Source: Arachis hypogaea (lineage: Eukaryota; Streptophyta; Magnoliopsida; Fabales; Fabaceae). Taken from it: 64,000 nt of DNA. The translations under genes were made by a program, and so were the position numbers. The stretch lies in the NCBI RefSeq assembly GCF_003086295.3, contig NC_092040.1, positions 56,647,559-56,711,558 on the forward strand, written 5' to 3'. A model generated the notes under the pieces. It was not told the DNA's origin and searched no databases. It worked only from the letters and a program-made list of their open reading frames with translations. This document shows, one piece after another, positions 1 to 11,542 of this stretch; positions within the stretch are counted from its first letter, which is position 1, and every line of letters starts with the position of its first letter.

Positions 1-1664
1 GGGCGCTCATGGCATGACCATGCCTCCTTCAAAGGGCTATAACTTGAGCTAAAGACGTTCAATTGATGTGCTTCTAGTTGCGTTAGAAAGCTGACATTCA
101 GAGCTTTCCAACGATATATAGCAATCCATATTTGGCGTACAATTGGGGCATGAATGAAAGGCATCTTTAAGAGCCAAAAATAAGCAAAAATAAACCAAAG
201 TGCTTCCACCAAGGCTCGAAGAGGGAGAGACAAGGAAACCAAGGAAGTCTGCTCTCAAGGAGAGCAGAGTGCTCTCTTGGAGGGCAATGTCGTGCTTCTC
301 TTCATGAAAAATCAAGGAAAATTGCTCCCCCAAATGCTTTCACCAAGGTTCAAACTTGGGAACTCCCCTTGGCACGCACATGGGCATGCATGACACGGGC
401 ATCCTTAGCGCACACAAGGGGGCTTGAGCGCACGCATCACAGCACGGGCAGAGGCAAGGTGCGCACAAGAAACCACTGCCCCGCTCTCCACAAGGGCAGG
501 GCAATCCCCTGGTGCCCCTCCCACACTTGGCGTGCTAATTGGATCCCCATGCAAGGCTTCACTGTCTGCTTTCCACAAGAGCAGAGCAGCCTCCTGGGAG
601 CAACACCCATGGGCCAAAAATTCAATTAAAATTCCCTTTGAACTCAATTCTTCACCAATTGAACTAAGGCCAACCAAACCCATTTCTCCTCAAATCCAAA
701 GCAAGCAAAGCCCACATCATCACTCAAAGGCACATGGATTAATTAGATTAGGATTTTCATTTTAATTGTAATTTGTTTTAATTTCATTTTCATTTTCACT
801 TTGTAAAGCCTATATAAAGGCATCAATCCTATCTCACTAAAGAGGCTAGCTCCACTAGGGAGCATTAGGAGTAGTAGTAGAGAGCTCTCTCTTTTAATTT
901 TCCTCTTTTCTATTTTTAAGTTTTGGATTGAGAGTGAAGGAATTCTGTTTCCCTCTTGGTCTAATATTTCTCTTGTTATTCTTCTACAAAATTTCAGTGA
1001 ATTAAGGATTTGAACCAAAACTCTCTTTACTGCTTCCATTCTTCTTTCTTCTGCAAACTTGTTTTCTGTTGGATCAAGGAAGGGAGTGAGATCTAGACTT
1101 GTTTTCTAGTCTCTTTGATTCCCTGAGATCTTTAATTTTATTTTGCAATTGAGTTGAGTTCTTGGCTGCAATTCTGTTTTTACTGTTCCATTGGCTTTCA
1201 ATTTACTTTCAAGCAATTTAATTCTTCTGCACTTGTTCTTCATTTTACATTTCTGTTCATGATCCCAATTTGCTTTCCTGCAAGTTAAGCTTTCTGCAAG
1301 AGTTCTGAGTTTTGATCTATTGCTCTCTTTAATTTCCAGCACCAAACCCCCTTTACTTTTCATGCAATTTACATTTCTTGCAATTTAAGTTTCAGCTAAT
1401 TTACTTTCTTGCACTTTAAGTTTTATCCAATTTTACTTTCTGCAACTTTAAATTTCCTGTCATTTATAATTCTGTTGGCTACATTTCATCCAATATCCCT
1501 TCAATGTTAGCTTGACGAAACTAATCACCCACTAAAGTTGCTTGATCCATCAATCCCTACGGGATCGACCTCACTCTTGTGAGTTATTACTACTTAATGC
1601 GACCCAGTGCACTTGCCGGTTGGATTTGTGTGTTGGAAATTCGTTTTCCGCAAAAATACCATCA
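1..1664 (+). repeat. 5' LTR of element A (partial)
   Basis: Matches the 3' LTR at 5322-6952 nearly base for base and ends in ATCA just before the primer-binding site. It contains short inverted repeats with TGCTCT arms (for example 250-266, TGCTCTC/GAGAGCA around a 3-base loop), a TATA-like box at 811-820, and a U5 module with a stem at 1570-1583 (CTCAC/GTGAG) followed by GTGCACTTGCCGG. About 380 bp of the LTR start lies outside the window. Confidence 0.9.
811..820 (+). promoter_or_regulatory. TATA-like box in element A 5' LTR
   Basis: TATATAAAGG, repeated in the 3' LTR at 6096-6105. It lies downstream of the inverted-repeat zone (250-583) and upstream of the U5 module, where the U3/R promoter of an LTR is expected. 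Inferred from sequence and position only. Confidence 0.55.
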
Positions 1665-1670
1665 AGTTTT

Positions 1671-1688
1671 TGGCGCCGTTGTCGGGGA
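1671..1688 (+). other. Primer-binding site, tRNA-Asp type (element A)
   Basis: TGGCGCCGTTGTCGGGGA starts six bases after the LTR end. It is complementary to the 3' end of plant tRNA-Asp(GTC) with one mismatch (T for C at position 12); the other elements here have the exact form. This site would prime minus-strand DNA synthesis. Confidence 0.9.
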
Positions 1689-1846
1689 TTGATTTAGATC
1701 AACAATGATTAAATGGGTGAGAAGTCTAGATCAAGCATTTTTTTATTTTTGTTTTCTGTTTTAGATTGAAACCAAGGTGTTTGAGTTTTTGCCTCACTAA
1801 GAAATTCTCATATCTGATATGAGTAATTTCAATTTTCATTGGTGTT

Positions 1847-3232
1847 GTGTTTTACAAAATTCAAATGGAGTTCACCTCATCTTTTAATCAAACAAACTTC
1901 ATGGGATATTGCCCACCATCACAATATGATTCAAGTTATTATTCTAATGATGGTAGGGAATATCACCAAGAAGATACAAATTCTGAGCACTCCAATCCAT
2001 GGAGATTTGCTTCAGAACCCCAAGATGAGCAAGAGAATTATGAGGGATACCAACCACCACTACAAAATGATTCATATCATTATCCTCATGGTGGATGGGA
2101 GTATCACCAAGAAACTGCAAATTCTGAGCAGTCAAATCACATGAAAAATTATCCACCCTCACTTCCCAGTTTCTCATTTGAAAGTTCTTCATCACTTGAT
2201 TATGCCTCAACACAAAGTTTCCTCCAAAATCCATACAAGTCATCCTACCAACCATAAAATTCATCCCACAACTCACAAAACTCATTCCACACCCCTCAAC
2301 ACAACTTCACCACAACAAGCCAATGTCAAGCCATTGAAATACACAGACAACTCGTGAAAAGACACACACAATCTCAATCTTGGAAAGAAATCCTCTTCAA
2401 GAAGATGAATAAGCCCTCAGAGCAAACAAGGAGGAACTTAGAACCATCAAACAGAGAGGATGAAGACCAATTTGTGGGTGAGGAAGTGGTAAAGCAAGAT
2501 GAGGAAGCCTTTGTGTCTAGTGAAATTTCAATGAAAAATGAGGTGGTGGAGGTATTTGAACCTGAACTTGCATATTCACAGAAGCCACTTGAGATGATAA
2601 AGGAACATGAAAGCTCACAACCCCCACAAACCTCCCTGAACCAAAGATGCTCAACACTGATTGAAAGGTATGAAGAGGAGATGAAGAAAGCTTGGGAAGA
2701 TCAACAAACCTGCTCCATGAAAGAGCTATTAAAACAAATGTTGAGTGTAAAAGAGGAAGTGGAAGAACAAGCTAGTGAGGAGGATAATCAAGAACGTCCA
2801 AACTCAAGGGAAACAGAGAGGCACGTGAAGGACAAGCTCATTGAACCATCAATTCAAAAGGCTCTGGATGAAGATCAAACTCCAAAAATCATACAGCAAC
2901 CAATTCATGAATCCAAAGAAGTGAAGGCAACTAACAAGAGCACCAATCCTGTCCCTGATCCAGCAAGCAAGATCAATCAAGCCATTTGCAAAAGGAAGCT
3001 TGCTGAGGAAAGGCCAAGACAAGGGACAGTAGCTGAATCTTCTCCCCCCCCCCTTGAGGTCATTCCTCTTAACAAACTGGAAGAAGAGGAAGAAAGTGAA
3101 GAACAATATGTGAAACTAATGACATTAAAAGAGCGCTTGTTGGGAGGCAACCCAACCTTAGGTAACATTTCATTTCTCTGCTTGGTTTATTCTCTTTCTT
3201 TGCTGTGTTTAAATTTCAATAAATTGGCATAG
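1847..3232 (+). pseudogene. Element A gag-tail-like protein, one nonsense codon
   Basis: One frame runs from 1847 to 3232 (about 460 codons), broken only by a TAA at 2255-2257; both halves share the same phase. The first half is rich in Tyr, Ser, Gln and Pro and has repeated motifs of the type PPxQNDSxxY and GGWEYHQE. The second half is strongly charged with long Glu/Lys stretches, ending in LEEEEE and ERLLGGNP. Element B carries a clear homologue at 56996-58186, where a coiled-coil segment resembling the C-terminal part of Athila-type Gag (LExQxGxLSKQxP...NPRE) can be seen. I infer that this is a Gag-derived structural or RNA-binding protein. No catalytic motif is visible. The frame ends over a conserved stem-loop (3139-3156), which here is translated. 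Low-complexity composition makes function assignment weak. Confidence 0.7.
3139..3156 (+). other. Conserved post-ORF stem-loop, element A copy
   Basis: GTTGGG, loop AGGCAA, CCCAAC, preceded by AGCGCTT. Equivalent stem-loops follow the gag or pol frame in B, J, D and G, with compensatory changes in the stem. Confidence 0.7.
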
Positions 3233-4939
3233 GATCACATTCTAAGTTTGGTGTTGCCTTGCAACTATTTTCAATATTTTTGGATGATTGCATCAAATCA
3301 AAAATGAAAGTGACACACCAAGATTCTAAGTTTGGTGTGCCACTTATTTTCTATGCAATTCATTCAAGCAACACTACTTGTCTGCATAATCATAATGCCT
3401 CTACAGTTTTATTTTTTTTCTTTTAATTTGACACTTTTTCATTCTACTTTCTTTAGTCATTTTTCTATTTTTAAATGCTTTCATTTTAGTTTTCTTATTT
3501 ACTGTGTTTGTTAATACATTACCAAGAGAGCTTTATTCATGACAGATTCTTGGCTTAGTGATTGTATTCAACAAATAACAGTTTCTCTTGTTTAGTTTTA
3601 GTTCAAATAAATTGACATATGGTTGCATTCAAAGTTTGGTGTTGTTATGCAACAAAATTTAGTTCCAATTCTTACAAGATACTTGCATTAATTCCAAGTG
3701 AAAGTGTCACACTAAGTTTGGTGTGTCACTTATCTTTTATGCAATTTATTGTGCTCACCTTCTTATGTTTGCAATCAAAATGTCTCTGTCTCTTGTGCCT
3801 TGATTGTTATCTTTAATTTTGCTTTCTTAAAACACATGTACTACTAACATTTCATTGTATAAGACATTCATGATCCATCTTATCCCCATAGCCATTGTTC
3901 TAATTGTTGCTTGAGGATAAGCAAGCACTCTAAAGTTTGGCAAGGGAAAAGGAAGAATTGGAGAAAAAGGACAACAATAATGAAGATGAACTACAAGGTT
4001 GTAGAGTTCCTTTTCCTCTCCTTTGTTTCCAGCACTCTAAATTGCATAATTGTCTTATTATCTTCTCTGTTTACATGTGTGGTATGAATAAGCATAGCTT
4101 GAATCTTGATTTGTAACATGTTGCTGTGGCATTATGACTACCAACTTGAGCTTTGTGAATTCAAAAGCAATAAAGCATCATGATCATAAACAAACAAGGA
4201 ATTAAAGAAGAATTTAGCATGTGCATACAAGTATTGGAAAGCTAGTATGATTGATTGTTGCTCAATTGCATTAGATTTTATTTAATTGAAGTTTTTCATC
4301 TAGTATATTTTGTGAAATCTTTTGAAATCATGAAAACCTTGAAGAAGCAAATACAATTAAAGCAAGAAAAGAAAAAGGAAAAGAATGAGAAAGCTGAAGG
4401 CTCTGAGTACCAATGGCAATTTATTTGTTAAGTGCTTGTGGTGTTTATGTATCAAGCCAAATGCTTGAAAACAAAACACTTAGAAGTCAAGGCTAGGCTC
4501 AAGTGCAAAAGCACTCCCTCAAAGCTCAAGGTTCTGAGCATCAATGATTAGAGAGTCAAGAAAAGAAAATAAAAATGATGAGCTTAATGAAGTCCTCTAA
4601 TTAAATCCTTGTGGTGCTTATGTATCAAGTGGTAATACTTGAAAACAAAGCATTTAGTAGTCGTAGCTTTGTTATCAACTCATGGGGCAAGGCACCCAAA
4701 AGGAGAAGCTAAAAAAAAAAATCAAAAGCTTGTTTCAAGGAAGAATTATAAGAAAAAGATTTCATAAAATGAGCTAGATAGAAGCATCAATCATTTACAT
4801 TTCTTTTGTGATTGAAGCATGCATAGAAAACTAGCTAACCATGAACATTGAATTGCTATTCTTCTTACCTTGGATTGTCAATCTTTATTGCATGATTCTT
4901 TTCTTGCTTGGGGACAAGCAAGGTTTAAGTTTGGTGTTG
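3233..4939 (+). other. Element A 3' noncoding region
   Basis: No supported gene. It holds repeats of AAGTTTGGTGT (3244, 3328, 3632, 3714, and 4927 at the LTR edge), a hairpin at 3907-3924 and its perfect form CTTGCTTG-GGGA-CAAGCAAG at 4903-4922. It also has two copies (about 4397-4503 and 4525-4671) of a module built from 'aaggct.tgagca.caatg' and 'gcttgtggtgtttatgtatc' that recurs in other families. The small frames here are AT-rich noise. Confidence 0.7.
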
Positions 4940-6952
4940 TGATGACATGTCATCATATACCTATTTTTCTATGCTTTTTCATACAAGAAATTGATGATTT
5001 GTGCTTAAATATTAAATGCTTTTATGCTTAAATGATATATTTTCTTGATCTTTTAATTTTATAAATCTTGTAGGAAATAAGAAGAAAAAGAAGCAAAGAA
5101 GCACAAAATAAGCTAAAAAGGAGAAAAAAAGAGATTTGGGGCACACCTTGAAGTTGGAGCACACTTTGGAGCCTTAGGCCACGCTTTTAAAAGCATGGCC
5201 CATGACCAAATCAAAGAAGGAAGCAACCAGCACGCACATTGCTCTGTCCTTGACAAGAGCAGGGCAATATCATGATGAAACAAAGTGAGGTTGGAAGCAA
5301 ATTTTCGCTAAGTTAAAATCTGGGCGCTCACGGCATGACCATGCCTCCTTCAAAGGGCTATACCTTGAGCTACAGACGTCCGATTGATGTGCTTCCAGTT
5401 GCGTTGGAAAGCTGACATTCAGAGCTTTTCAATGATATATAGCAATCCATATTTGGCGCACAATTGGGGCATGAGTGAAAGGCATATTTAAGGGCAAAAA
5501 ATAAGCGAAAATAAACCAAAGTGCTTCCACCAAGGCTCGAAGACGAAGACACAAGGAAACCAAGGAAGTCTGCTCTCAAGGAGAGTAGAGTGCTCTCTTG
5601 GAGGGCAATGTCGTGCTTCTCTTCATGAAAAATCAAGGAAAATTGCTCCCCCAAATGCTTTCACCAAGGTTTGAACTTGGGAACTCCCCTTGGCACGCAC
5701 AGGGGCATGCATGACACGCATCACAGCAAGGGCAGAGGCAAGGCGCGCACAAGAAACCACTGCCCCGCTCTCCACAAGGGCAGGGCAATCCTCTGGTACC
5801 CCTCCCACACTTGGCGTGCTAATTGGATCCCCATGCAAGGCTTCACTGCTCTGCTTTCCACAAGAGCAGAGCAACCTCCTGGGAGCAACACCCATGGGCC
5901 AAAAATTCAATTAAAATTCCCTTTGAACTCAATTCTTCACCAATTGAACCAAGGCCAACCAAACCCATTTCTCCTCAAATCCAAAGCAAGCAAAGCCCAC
6001 ATCATCACTTAAAGGCACATGGATTAATTAGATTAGGATTTTCATTTTAATTGTAATTTGTTTTAATTTCATTTTCATTTTCACTTTGTAAAGCCTATAT
6101 AAAGGCATCAATCCTATCTCACTAAAGAGGCTAGCTCCACTAGGGAGCATTAGGAGGAGGAGTAGTAGAGAGCTCTCTCTTTTAATTTTCCTCTTTTCTA
6201 TTTTTAAGTTTTGGATTAAGAGTGAAGGAATTCTATTTCCCTCTTGGTCTAAGATTTCTCTTGTTATTCTTTTGCAAAATTTCAGTGAATTAAGGATTTG
6301 AACCAAAACTCTCTTTACTGCTTCCATTCTTCTTTCTTCTGCAAACTTGTTTTCTGTTGGATCAAGGAAGGGAGTGAGATCTAGACTTGTTTTCTAGTCT
6401 CTTTGGTTCCCTGAGATCTTCAATTTTATTTTGCAATTGAGTTGAGTTCTTGGCTGCTCTTCTGTTTTTACTGTTCCATTGGCTTTCAATTTACTTTCAA
6501 GCAATTTAATTCTTCTGCACTTGTTCTTCATTTTACATTTCTGTTCATGATCCCAATTTGCTTTCCTGCAAGTTAAGCTTTCTGCAAGAGTTCTGAGTTT
6601 TGATCTATTGCTCTCTTTAATTTCCAGCACCCAACCCCCTTTACTTTTCATGCAATTTACATTTCTTGCAATTTAAGTTTCAGCTAATTTACTTTCTTGC
6701 ACTTTAAGTTTTATGCAATTTTACTTTCTGCAACTTTAAATTTCCTGTCATTTATATTTCTGTTGGCTACATTTCATCCAATATACTTTCAATGTTAGCT
6801 TGACTAAACTAATCACCCACTAAAGTTGCTTGATCCATCAATCCCTATGGGATCGACCTCACTCTTGTGAGTTATTACTACTTGATGCAACCCGGTGCAC
6901 TTGCAGGTTGGATTTGTGTGTTGGAAATTCCTTTTCCGCAAAAACACCATCA
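4940..6952 (+). repeat. 3' LTR of element A
   Basis: Starts TGATGACATG directly after AAGTTTGGTGTTG and ends ATCA at 6952. About 2.0 kb. Compared with the 5' copy it has point differences and small indels. It keeps the inverted repeat TGCTCTGCT/AGCAGAGCA near 5847-5873, which has a mismatch in the 5' copy. A TATA-like box is at 6096-6105. Confidence 0.9.
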
Positions 6953-6965
6953 ATAGCGTCCTAGG

Positions 6966-7106
6966 CGTTCAGAAAAATGCCCAATGACAAAGGAGTTCCT
7001 GGCATTCAACGCCAGCTAGAAACAACTGGGCATTGAACGCCCAGGAGAAGCTGCAAATGGGCGTTAAATTCCTAAAACATGCAGCGTTTGGGCGTTTAAC
7101 GCCAGG
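6966..7106 (+). repeat. Palindrome array in the pol-ORF3 spacer of element K
   Basis: Five GGCGTT...AACGCC-type inverted repeats with centres near 6973, 7007, 7035, 7066 and 7097, so spacings are 28-34 and mostly 31 bp. The clearest units are 6999-7015 (CTGGCATTCAACGCCAG) and 7026-7044 (CTGGGCATTGAACGCCCAG). The array equals that at 41334-41506 in element D. Confidence 0.75.
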
Positions 7107-7453
7107 ATTGTGGGGAGGAGGTAAATTCGTTTTCACTTCAAATTTTTTCATTTTTTCATGTTTCAATTCATGATTTCTTGCATAAACATATTACAAACTC
7201 TTATCTTTCAACTTCAATTCCAAAAATTTTTAATCCTAAACATGTTTCTTAATTTTTCTTCAATATATTTTCAAACCTTTTCCAAAACTCAATTATCTTT
7301 TTGAATTCTTTTCAAATCTTTTTAATTTCTTCTCAAATCTTTTTTAAACTCATCATATTATCTTTTGAATTCAATGTTATCTTTTTCAAAATCTCATCAT
7401 ATCTTTTGAAATTTCAAAATTGCCTCTCCTTCTATTCCTCTCCTTTCCTTTCT

Positions 7454-7473
7454 TTTGCTTGAGGACAAGCAAA
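7454..7473 (+). other. Conserved hairpin upstream of ORF3, element K
   Basis: TTTGCTTG-AGGA-CAAGCAAA, an 8-bp perfect stem, followed by AAGTTTGGTGT at 7479. Element J (25215-25232) and element D (41670-41689) have the same structure at the same place, with compensatory changes. Confidence 0.75.
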
Positions 7474-7527
7474 CCTCTAAGTTTGGTGTGTTTTTCTGTG
7501 ATCACTGAGCTAAAACTCTTCAAGATC

Positions 7528-7761
7528 ATGGCACCTAAGGGAAAACAAACTACTTCAAAAGGCAAGAAAGAGAATATTCCAAAACCACTTTGGAATTAAG
7601 AGAAGTTCTTAACCAAAGAACATGCAGACCATTACCACAAAATAATGGGTCTGAGATCAGTGATCCCGGAAGTTAAATTCAATCTAAAAGAAGACGAATA
7701 TTCGGAGATACAGGAGCTGAAGCGCCAGAAGCTGTCTCTTAAAGGACCAGACACCCCATAG
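7528..7761 (+). pseudogene. ORF3 relic, N-terminal part (element K)
   Basis: Begins MAPKGKQTTSKGKKEN, the same start as ORF3 of J (MAPKTIQPSKKRKGKE) and D (MAPKAG). A TAA after 23 codons (7597-7599) breaks it. The frame then continues to 7761 with a region rich in Lys and Glu that can be read as the coiled tail. The central domain of the family is missing, as in element D, so this is an internally deleted copy. The start is chosen by homology with the other two elements and by its position just after the hairpin and AAGTTTGGTGT motif. No function remains. Confidence 0.6.
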
Positions 7762-8876
7762 GTTGAAGGAGCACCCATCATCTCCCAAACCAAAGGTTGT
7801 TGAGTCCTAATCTTAAACTTAATTCTGTGATAATTGTTCTTATTAGGAATATACCTTAGAAGTTATATATGAGTAGTAGTAATTAGTATATCTATTTTGA
7901 TTTTATTTCCAATTAAGTTATAATTTATTTTTCTTATCATCATCAAACATGAATAAAATAGTAGATTTTTAGAATAAAGAGGCAATTTAATTTTTTCGAG
8001 TTCTTAACAAGGAAAATTCTAATTATTTATATGTGGTGGCAATACTTTTTGTCTTCTGAATGAATGCTTGAACAGTGCATATTTTTTATATTGAATTTTA
8101 TGAATGTTAAAATAGTTGGCTCCTGAAAGAATGATGAACAAGAGAAATATTATTGTTAATATGAAAAATCATGAAAGTGATTCTTGAAGCAAGAAAAAGC
8201 AGTGAAAAAAAAGAAAAAAAGAAAAAAAAAGAGAAGCAAAAGAGGTAGAAAAAGCCAATAGCCCTTTAAACCAAAAGGCAAGGGTAAAAAGGATCCAAGG
8301 CTTTGAGCATCAATGGATAGGAGGGCCCAAGGAAATAAATCCAGGCCTAAGCGGCTAAATCAAGCTGTCTCTAACCATGTGCTTGTGGCATGCAGGTCCA
8401 AGTGAAAAGCTTGAGAATGAGTGGTTAAAGTCGTGATCCGAAGCAAAAGAGTGTGCTTAAGAACTCTGGACACCTCTAATTGGGTACTTGAGCAAAGCTA
8501 AGTCACCATCTGAAAAGGTTCACCCAATTATGTGTCTGTGGCATTTATGTATCCGGTGGTAATACTAGAAAACAAAGTGCTTAGGGCCACGGCCAAGACT
8601 CATAAAATAGCTATGTTCAAGAATCAACATACTAAACTAGGAGAATAATAATACTATCTGAATTCTGAGTTCCCATGGATGCCAATCATTCTGAATTTCA
8701 AAGGATAAAGTGAGATGCCAAAACTGTTCAGAAGCAAAAAGCTACTAGTCCCGCTCATCTAATTAGAATCTGAGCTTCACTTAAAACTCTGAGATATTAT
8801 TGCTCCTTAATTTCTTTTTATCCTACTTTATTTATCTAGTTGCTTGAGGACAAGCAACAGTTTAAGTTTGGTGTTG
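7762..8876 (+). other. Element K 3' noncoding region
   Basis: No gene seen. It contains an A-rich tract near 8205-8235, two copies of the cross-family module (about 8292-8447 and 8519-8610), the hairpin GTTGCTTG-AGGA-CAAGCAAC at 8839-8858, and AAGTTTGGTGT at 8864-8874 directly before the LTR. Confidence 0.7.
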
Positions 8877-10418
8877 TGATGAGCGGGTATTTTATACGCT
8901 TTTTGGGGTAATTTCATGTAGATTTTAGTGTGTTTTAGTTAGTTTTTAGTATAATTTTATTAGTTTTTAGGCAAAATTCATATTTCTGGACTTTACTATG
9001 AGTTTGTGTGTTTTTCTATAATTTCAGGTATTTTCTGGCTGAAATTGAGGGAGTTGAGCAAAAATCTGATTTAGGCTGAAAAAGGACTGCTGATGCTGTT
9101 GGATTCTGACCTCCCTGCACTAGGAATGGATTTTTTAGAGCTACAGGAGTCCAATTGGCGCGCTCTCAATCGGGTTGGAAAGTAGACATCCAGGGCTTTC
9201 CAGAAATATATAATAGTTCATACTTTGCGCGATGATAGACGACGTAAACTGGTGTTCAACTACAGTTCCATGTTATAGTTTGGCGTTCAGCGCCAGAAAC
9301 AGGTTGCAAGTTGGAGTTCAACGCCAGAAACAGGTTACAACCTGGCGTTCAACTCCGGAAATAGCCCAAACACATGAGAAGCTTAAGTCTCAGCCCCAAC
9401 ATACACCAAGTGGGCCCCAGAAGTGGATTTCTGCACTATCCATCCTAGTTTACTCCTTTTCTATAAACCTATGTTACTAGTTTAGTATTTAAACAACTTT
9501 TAAAGATTTATTTTATATCTCATGACATTTTTATATCTGGATTTTATACTCTTTGACGACATGAGTCTCTAAACTCCATTTTTGGAGGTGAGGAGCTTTG
9601 TAGCGTCTCGATGAATTAATGCAATTATCTCTGTTTTCCATTCAAACATGTTTGTTCCTATCTAAGATGTTCATTCGCGCTTCACCATGAAGAAGGTGAT
9701 GATCCATGACACTCATCACCTTCCTCAATCCATGAACGTGTGCCTGACAACCACCTCCATTCTACATTAGATTGAATGAGCATCTCTTAGATTCCTTAAT
9801 CAGAATCTTCGTGGTATAAGCTAGAATTGATGGCGGCATTCATGAGAATCCGAAAAGTCTAAACCTTGTCTGTGGTATTTCGAGTAGGATTCAAGGATTG
9901 AATGGCTGTGACGAGATTCAAACTCGCGATTGTTGGGTGTAGTGACAGACGCAAAAGAATCAATAGATTCTATTCCGATATGATCGAGAACCAACAGGTG
10001 ATTAGCCGTGCTGTGACAGAGCATTTGGACCATTTTCACTGAGAGGATGGAAAGTAGCCATTGGCAATGGTGACACCCTACATACAGCTTGCCATGGAAG
10101 GAGCCTTGCGTGTGTGAAGAGGAGTACAAGAGAAAAGCTGAAATAAAGAGGACAAAGCATCTCCAAAACTCCAACATATTCTCCATTATTAAGTAACAAT
10201 TAATTATTTTATACCCTTTCACTTTATTTTACAATTGAGACTAAAGAACCCTATTGGTATCCTGACTAAGAATAATAAGATAACCATAGCTTGCTTCAAG
10301 CCAACAATCTCCGTGGAATTCGACCCTTACTCACGTAAGGTATTTCTTGGACGACCCAGTGCACTTGCTGGTTAGTGGTACGAATTGTGAAAAGTGTGAT
10401 TTACAATTTTGTGCACCG
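8877..10418 (+). repeat. 3' LTR of element K (D family)
   Basis: Starts TGATGAGCGG, ends at a degenerate GTGCACCG where D has GTGCACCA; 1542 bp. It contains four GGCGTT palindromes or half-sites at 9249-9265, 9280-9296, 9311-9327 and 9342-9358, centres exactly 31 bp apart. A TATTTAAAC box is at 9486-9494 and a U5 stem at 10325-10340 (CCTTAC-TCAC-GTAAGG). Confidence 0.85.
9249..9358 (+). repeat. 31-bp phased palindromes in element K LTR
   Basis: Four 17-bp units with centres at 9257, 9288, 9319 and 9350. The best is TTGGCGTTCAGCGCCAG (9280-9296). The units lie about 130 bp upstream of the TATA-like box. Confidence 0.8.
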
Positions 10419-11542
10419 AGGGTAAAAGCTAGGGCTTCTTAAGATGGACCACCTCTTCTTCAGCAAACCAAAGCATCGCTCAATGATATTCTTGGCGGAA
10501 GAATTAACCCTATTAAAATATTCTTGGTAATTGCGGATGCACGTGCTCCTTGGGCCCACTCTCTAACATGATATTGAGTTCCTCTATATGGTGCTAGAAA
10601 ACCCGGACCATTTGTGTAACCAGCATCAACTAAATAATAATTAATACAAACAACATAAGATTAACTATTGTGAACTCAAGCTATATGTACAGGCTTATAT
10701 CTAAAGATGACATAATTACCATGGGGTATCTTAAGACTATTACGACGAGTTATTGCATCCCGAAGTACCTGCGAATCAGATGCCGATCCCTCCCATCCAC
10801 TGAGTACATAAATAAAACCCATCTCCCGATTACATACTCCTAAGACATTGGTGCAGATTTTACCCTTTCTTGTTCGGTATTTTGCCTTCTCAGACTCAGG
10901 GACTGTCACCTCTATATAAGTGCCATCTAATGCTCCCAAGCAACCCTATCATCTATAGAAAGTTATGATACTCAGATATAAAATCCTTCAGGCAAGTATG
11001 AATCAGACACAACATCGAATAAGCTCTACCTTAAACCTTCTCCATGTGGAGTCAAGATAATCCTCTTCAACTGGTGTAGCCTTGGCAAACAAAATACTTT
11101 GAATACATATTACAGCCTTCAAAACTTTATTAAAATACTTACTAACTGTCTCAGCGGACCTACAAAAACTAACTTGCAGACTACGATTTTTTTCGTGATG
11201 CGCTAAGATAATTAAGAAAGTCACAACCTGCTCCGGCAGGCTTACATGACCATCTTCATTAAGTCCTCCTTGAACTTCGAGCAACTCACATAAATTAGCA
11301 AAGGCATTTGTGTTCATTCTCAACTCCCAAATACAATTCCTATCACCCTCACCAACAATACGCTCTAAAGCCTCACGTCTAATTCTACTATTCATTCTTC
11401 CGCCTAATGACAGTTGGCCACTAGTTCTATCCCTAAAGTAAACAAATAGCGTGAGTACAAAGAACAACATCAAATCTTCATTTTTGGATCTCATCTCTTC
11501 ATAAAAATACAAGCATCGCTTAATAATTTCCGACCGCTTCAT
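10419..11542 (-). pseudogene. Harbinger (HARBI1-like) transposase, interrupted
   Basis: This is a DDE nuclease of the PIF/Harbinger superfamily, which cuts and integrates transposon DNA. Reading leftwards from 11542, the N-terminal part has the family block NAFANLCELLEVQGG...SLPEQVVTFL and the FCRSAETVSKYF motif. An 84-bp intron (11029-10946, GT...AG, frame kept) separates it from [11 protein letters not shown] (first catalytic Asp). The frame goes on through [14 protein letters not shown] and [14 protein letters not shown] second intron probably lies about 10690-10623, donor unresolved. Then come VDAGYTNG (second Asp), APYRGTQYH and, after a one-base frame change near 10520, a block with IERCFGLLKKRW (catalytic Glu). 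Coding sequence stops at 10419, where element K's LTR begins, so the C-terminus is cut off. All three catalytic residues are visible, but the copy is dead. Confidence 0.85.
10946..11029 (-). other. Probable intron in Harbinger transposase
   Basis: On the minus strand the sequence goes from AAG into GTAGAG at 11029 and returns after ATAG at 10946. Joining the flanks keeps the frame and brings together the conserved residues before LGALDG. Without removal the frame hits stops. Confidence 0.7.

Larger units (their letters stand above)
1..6952 (+). mobile_element. Element A, non-autonomous LTR retrotransposon (left end outside window)
   Basis: The two ends of this block repeat each other: the sequence from base 1 to 1664 matches 5322-6952, so these are long terminal repeats around an internal region of about 3.3 kb. 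The internal region starts with a tRNA-Asp-type primer-binding site and holds one gag-tail-like frame but no protease, reverse transcriptase or integrase. It is therefore a non-autonomous element that would depend on proteins from elsewhere. Its layout (PBS, leader, one ORF, conserved stem-loop, long 3' noncoding region, hairpin, LTR) matches element B at 49871-61981, although the LTRs differ. At 6953 the sequence passes into the D-family element K, so A is inserted in K. The left boundary and target duplication are not visible. Confidence 0.9.
6953..10418 (+). mobile_element. Element K, 3' part of a D-family LTR retrotransposon
   Basis: Contains, in order, the pol-ORF3 spacer with GGCGTT palindromes, an ORF3 relic, the 3' noncoding region with the duplicated module and hairpin, and a 3' LTR closely similar to those of D and D'. 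The gag-pol part is absent because element A is inserted at 6953 and the rest lies to the left of the window. On the right, K abuts Harbinger transposase coding sequence, so K was inserted into that gene. The target duplication cannot be checked because the left end is missing. Confidence 0.8.

Noticed and set aside
4690..4760. Polyadenylation or retroposon poly-A tail
   Set aside because: Short A-tracts inside LTR element noncoding sequence; no target duplication or LINE/SINE body upstream.
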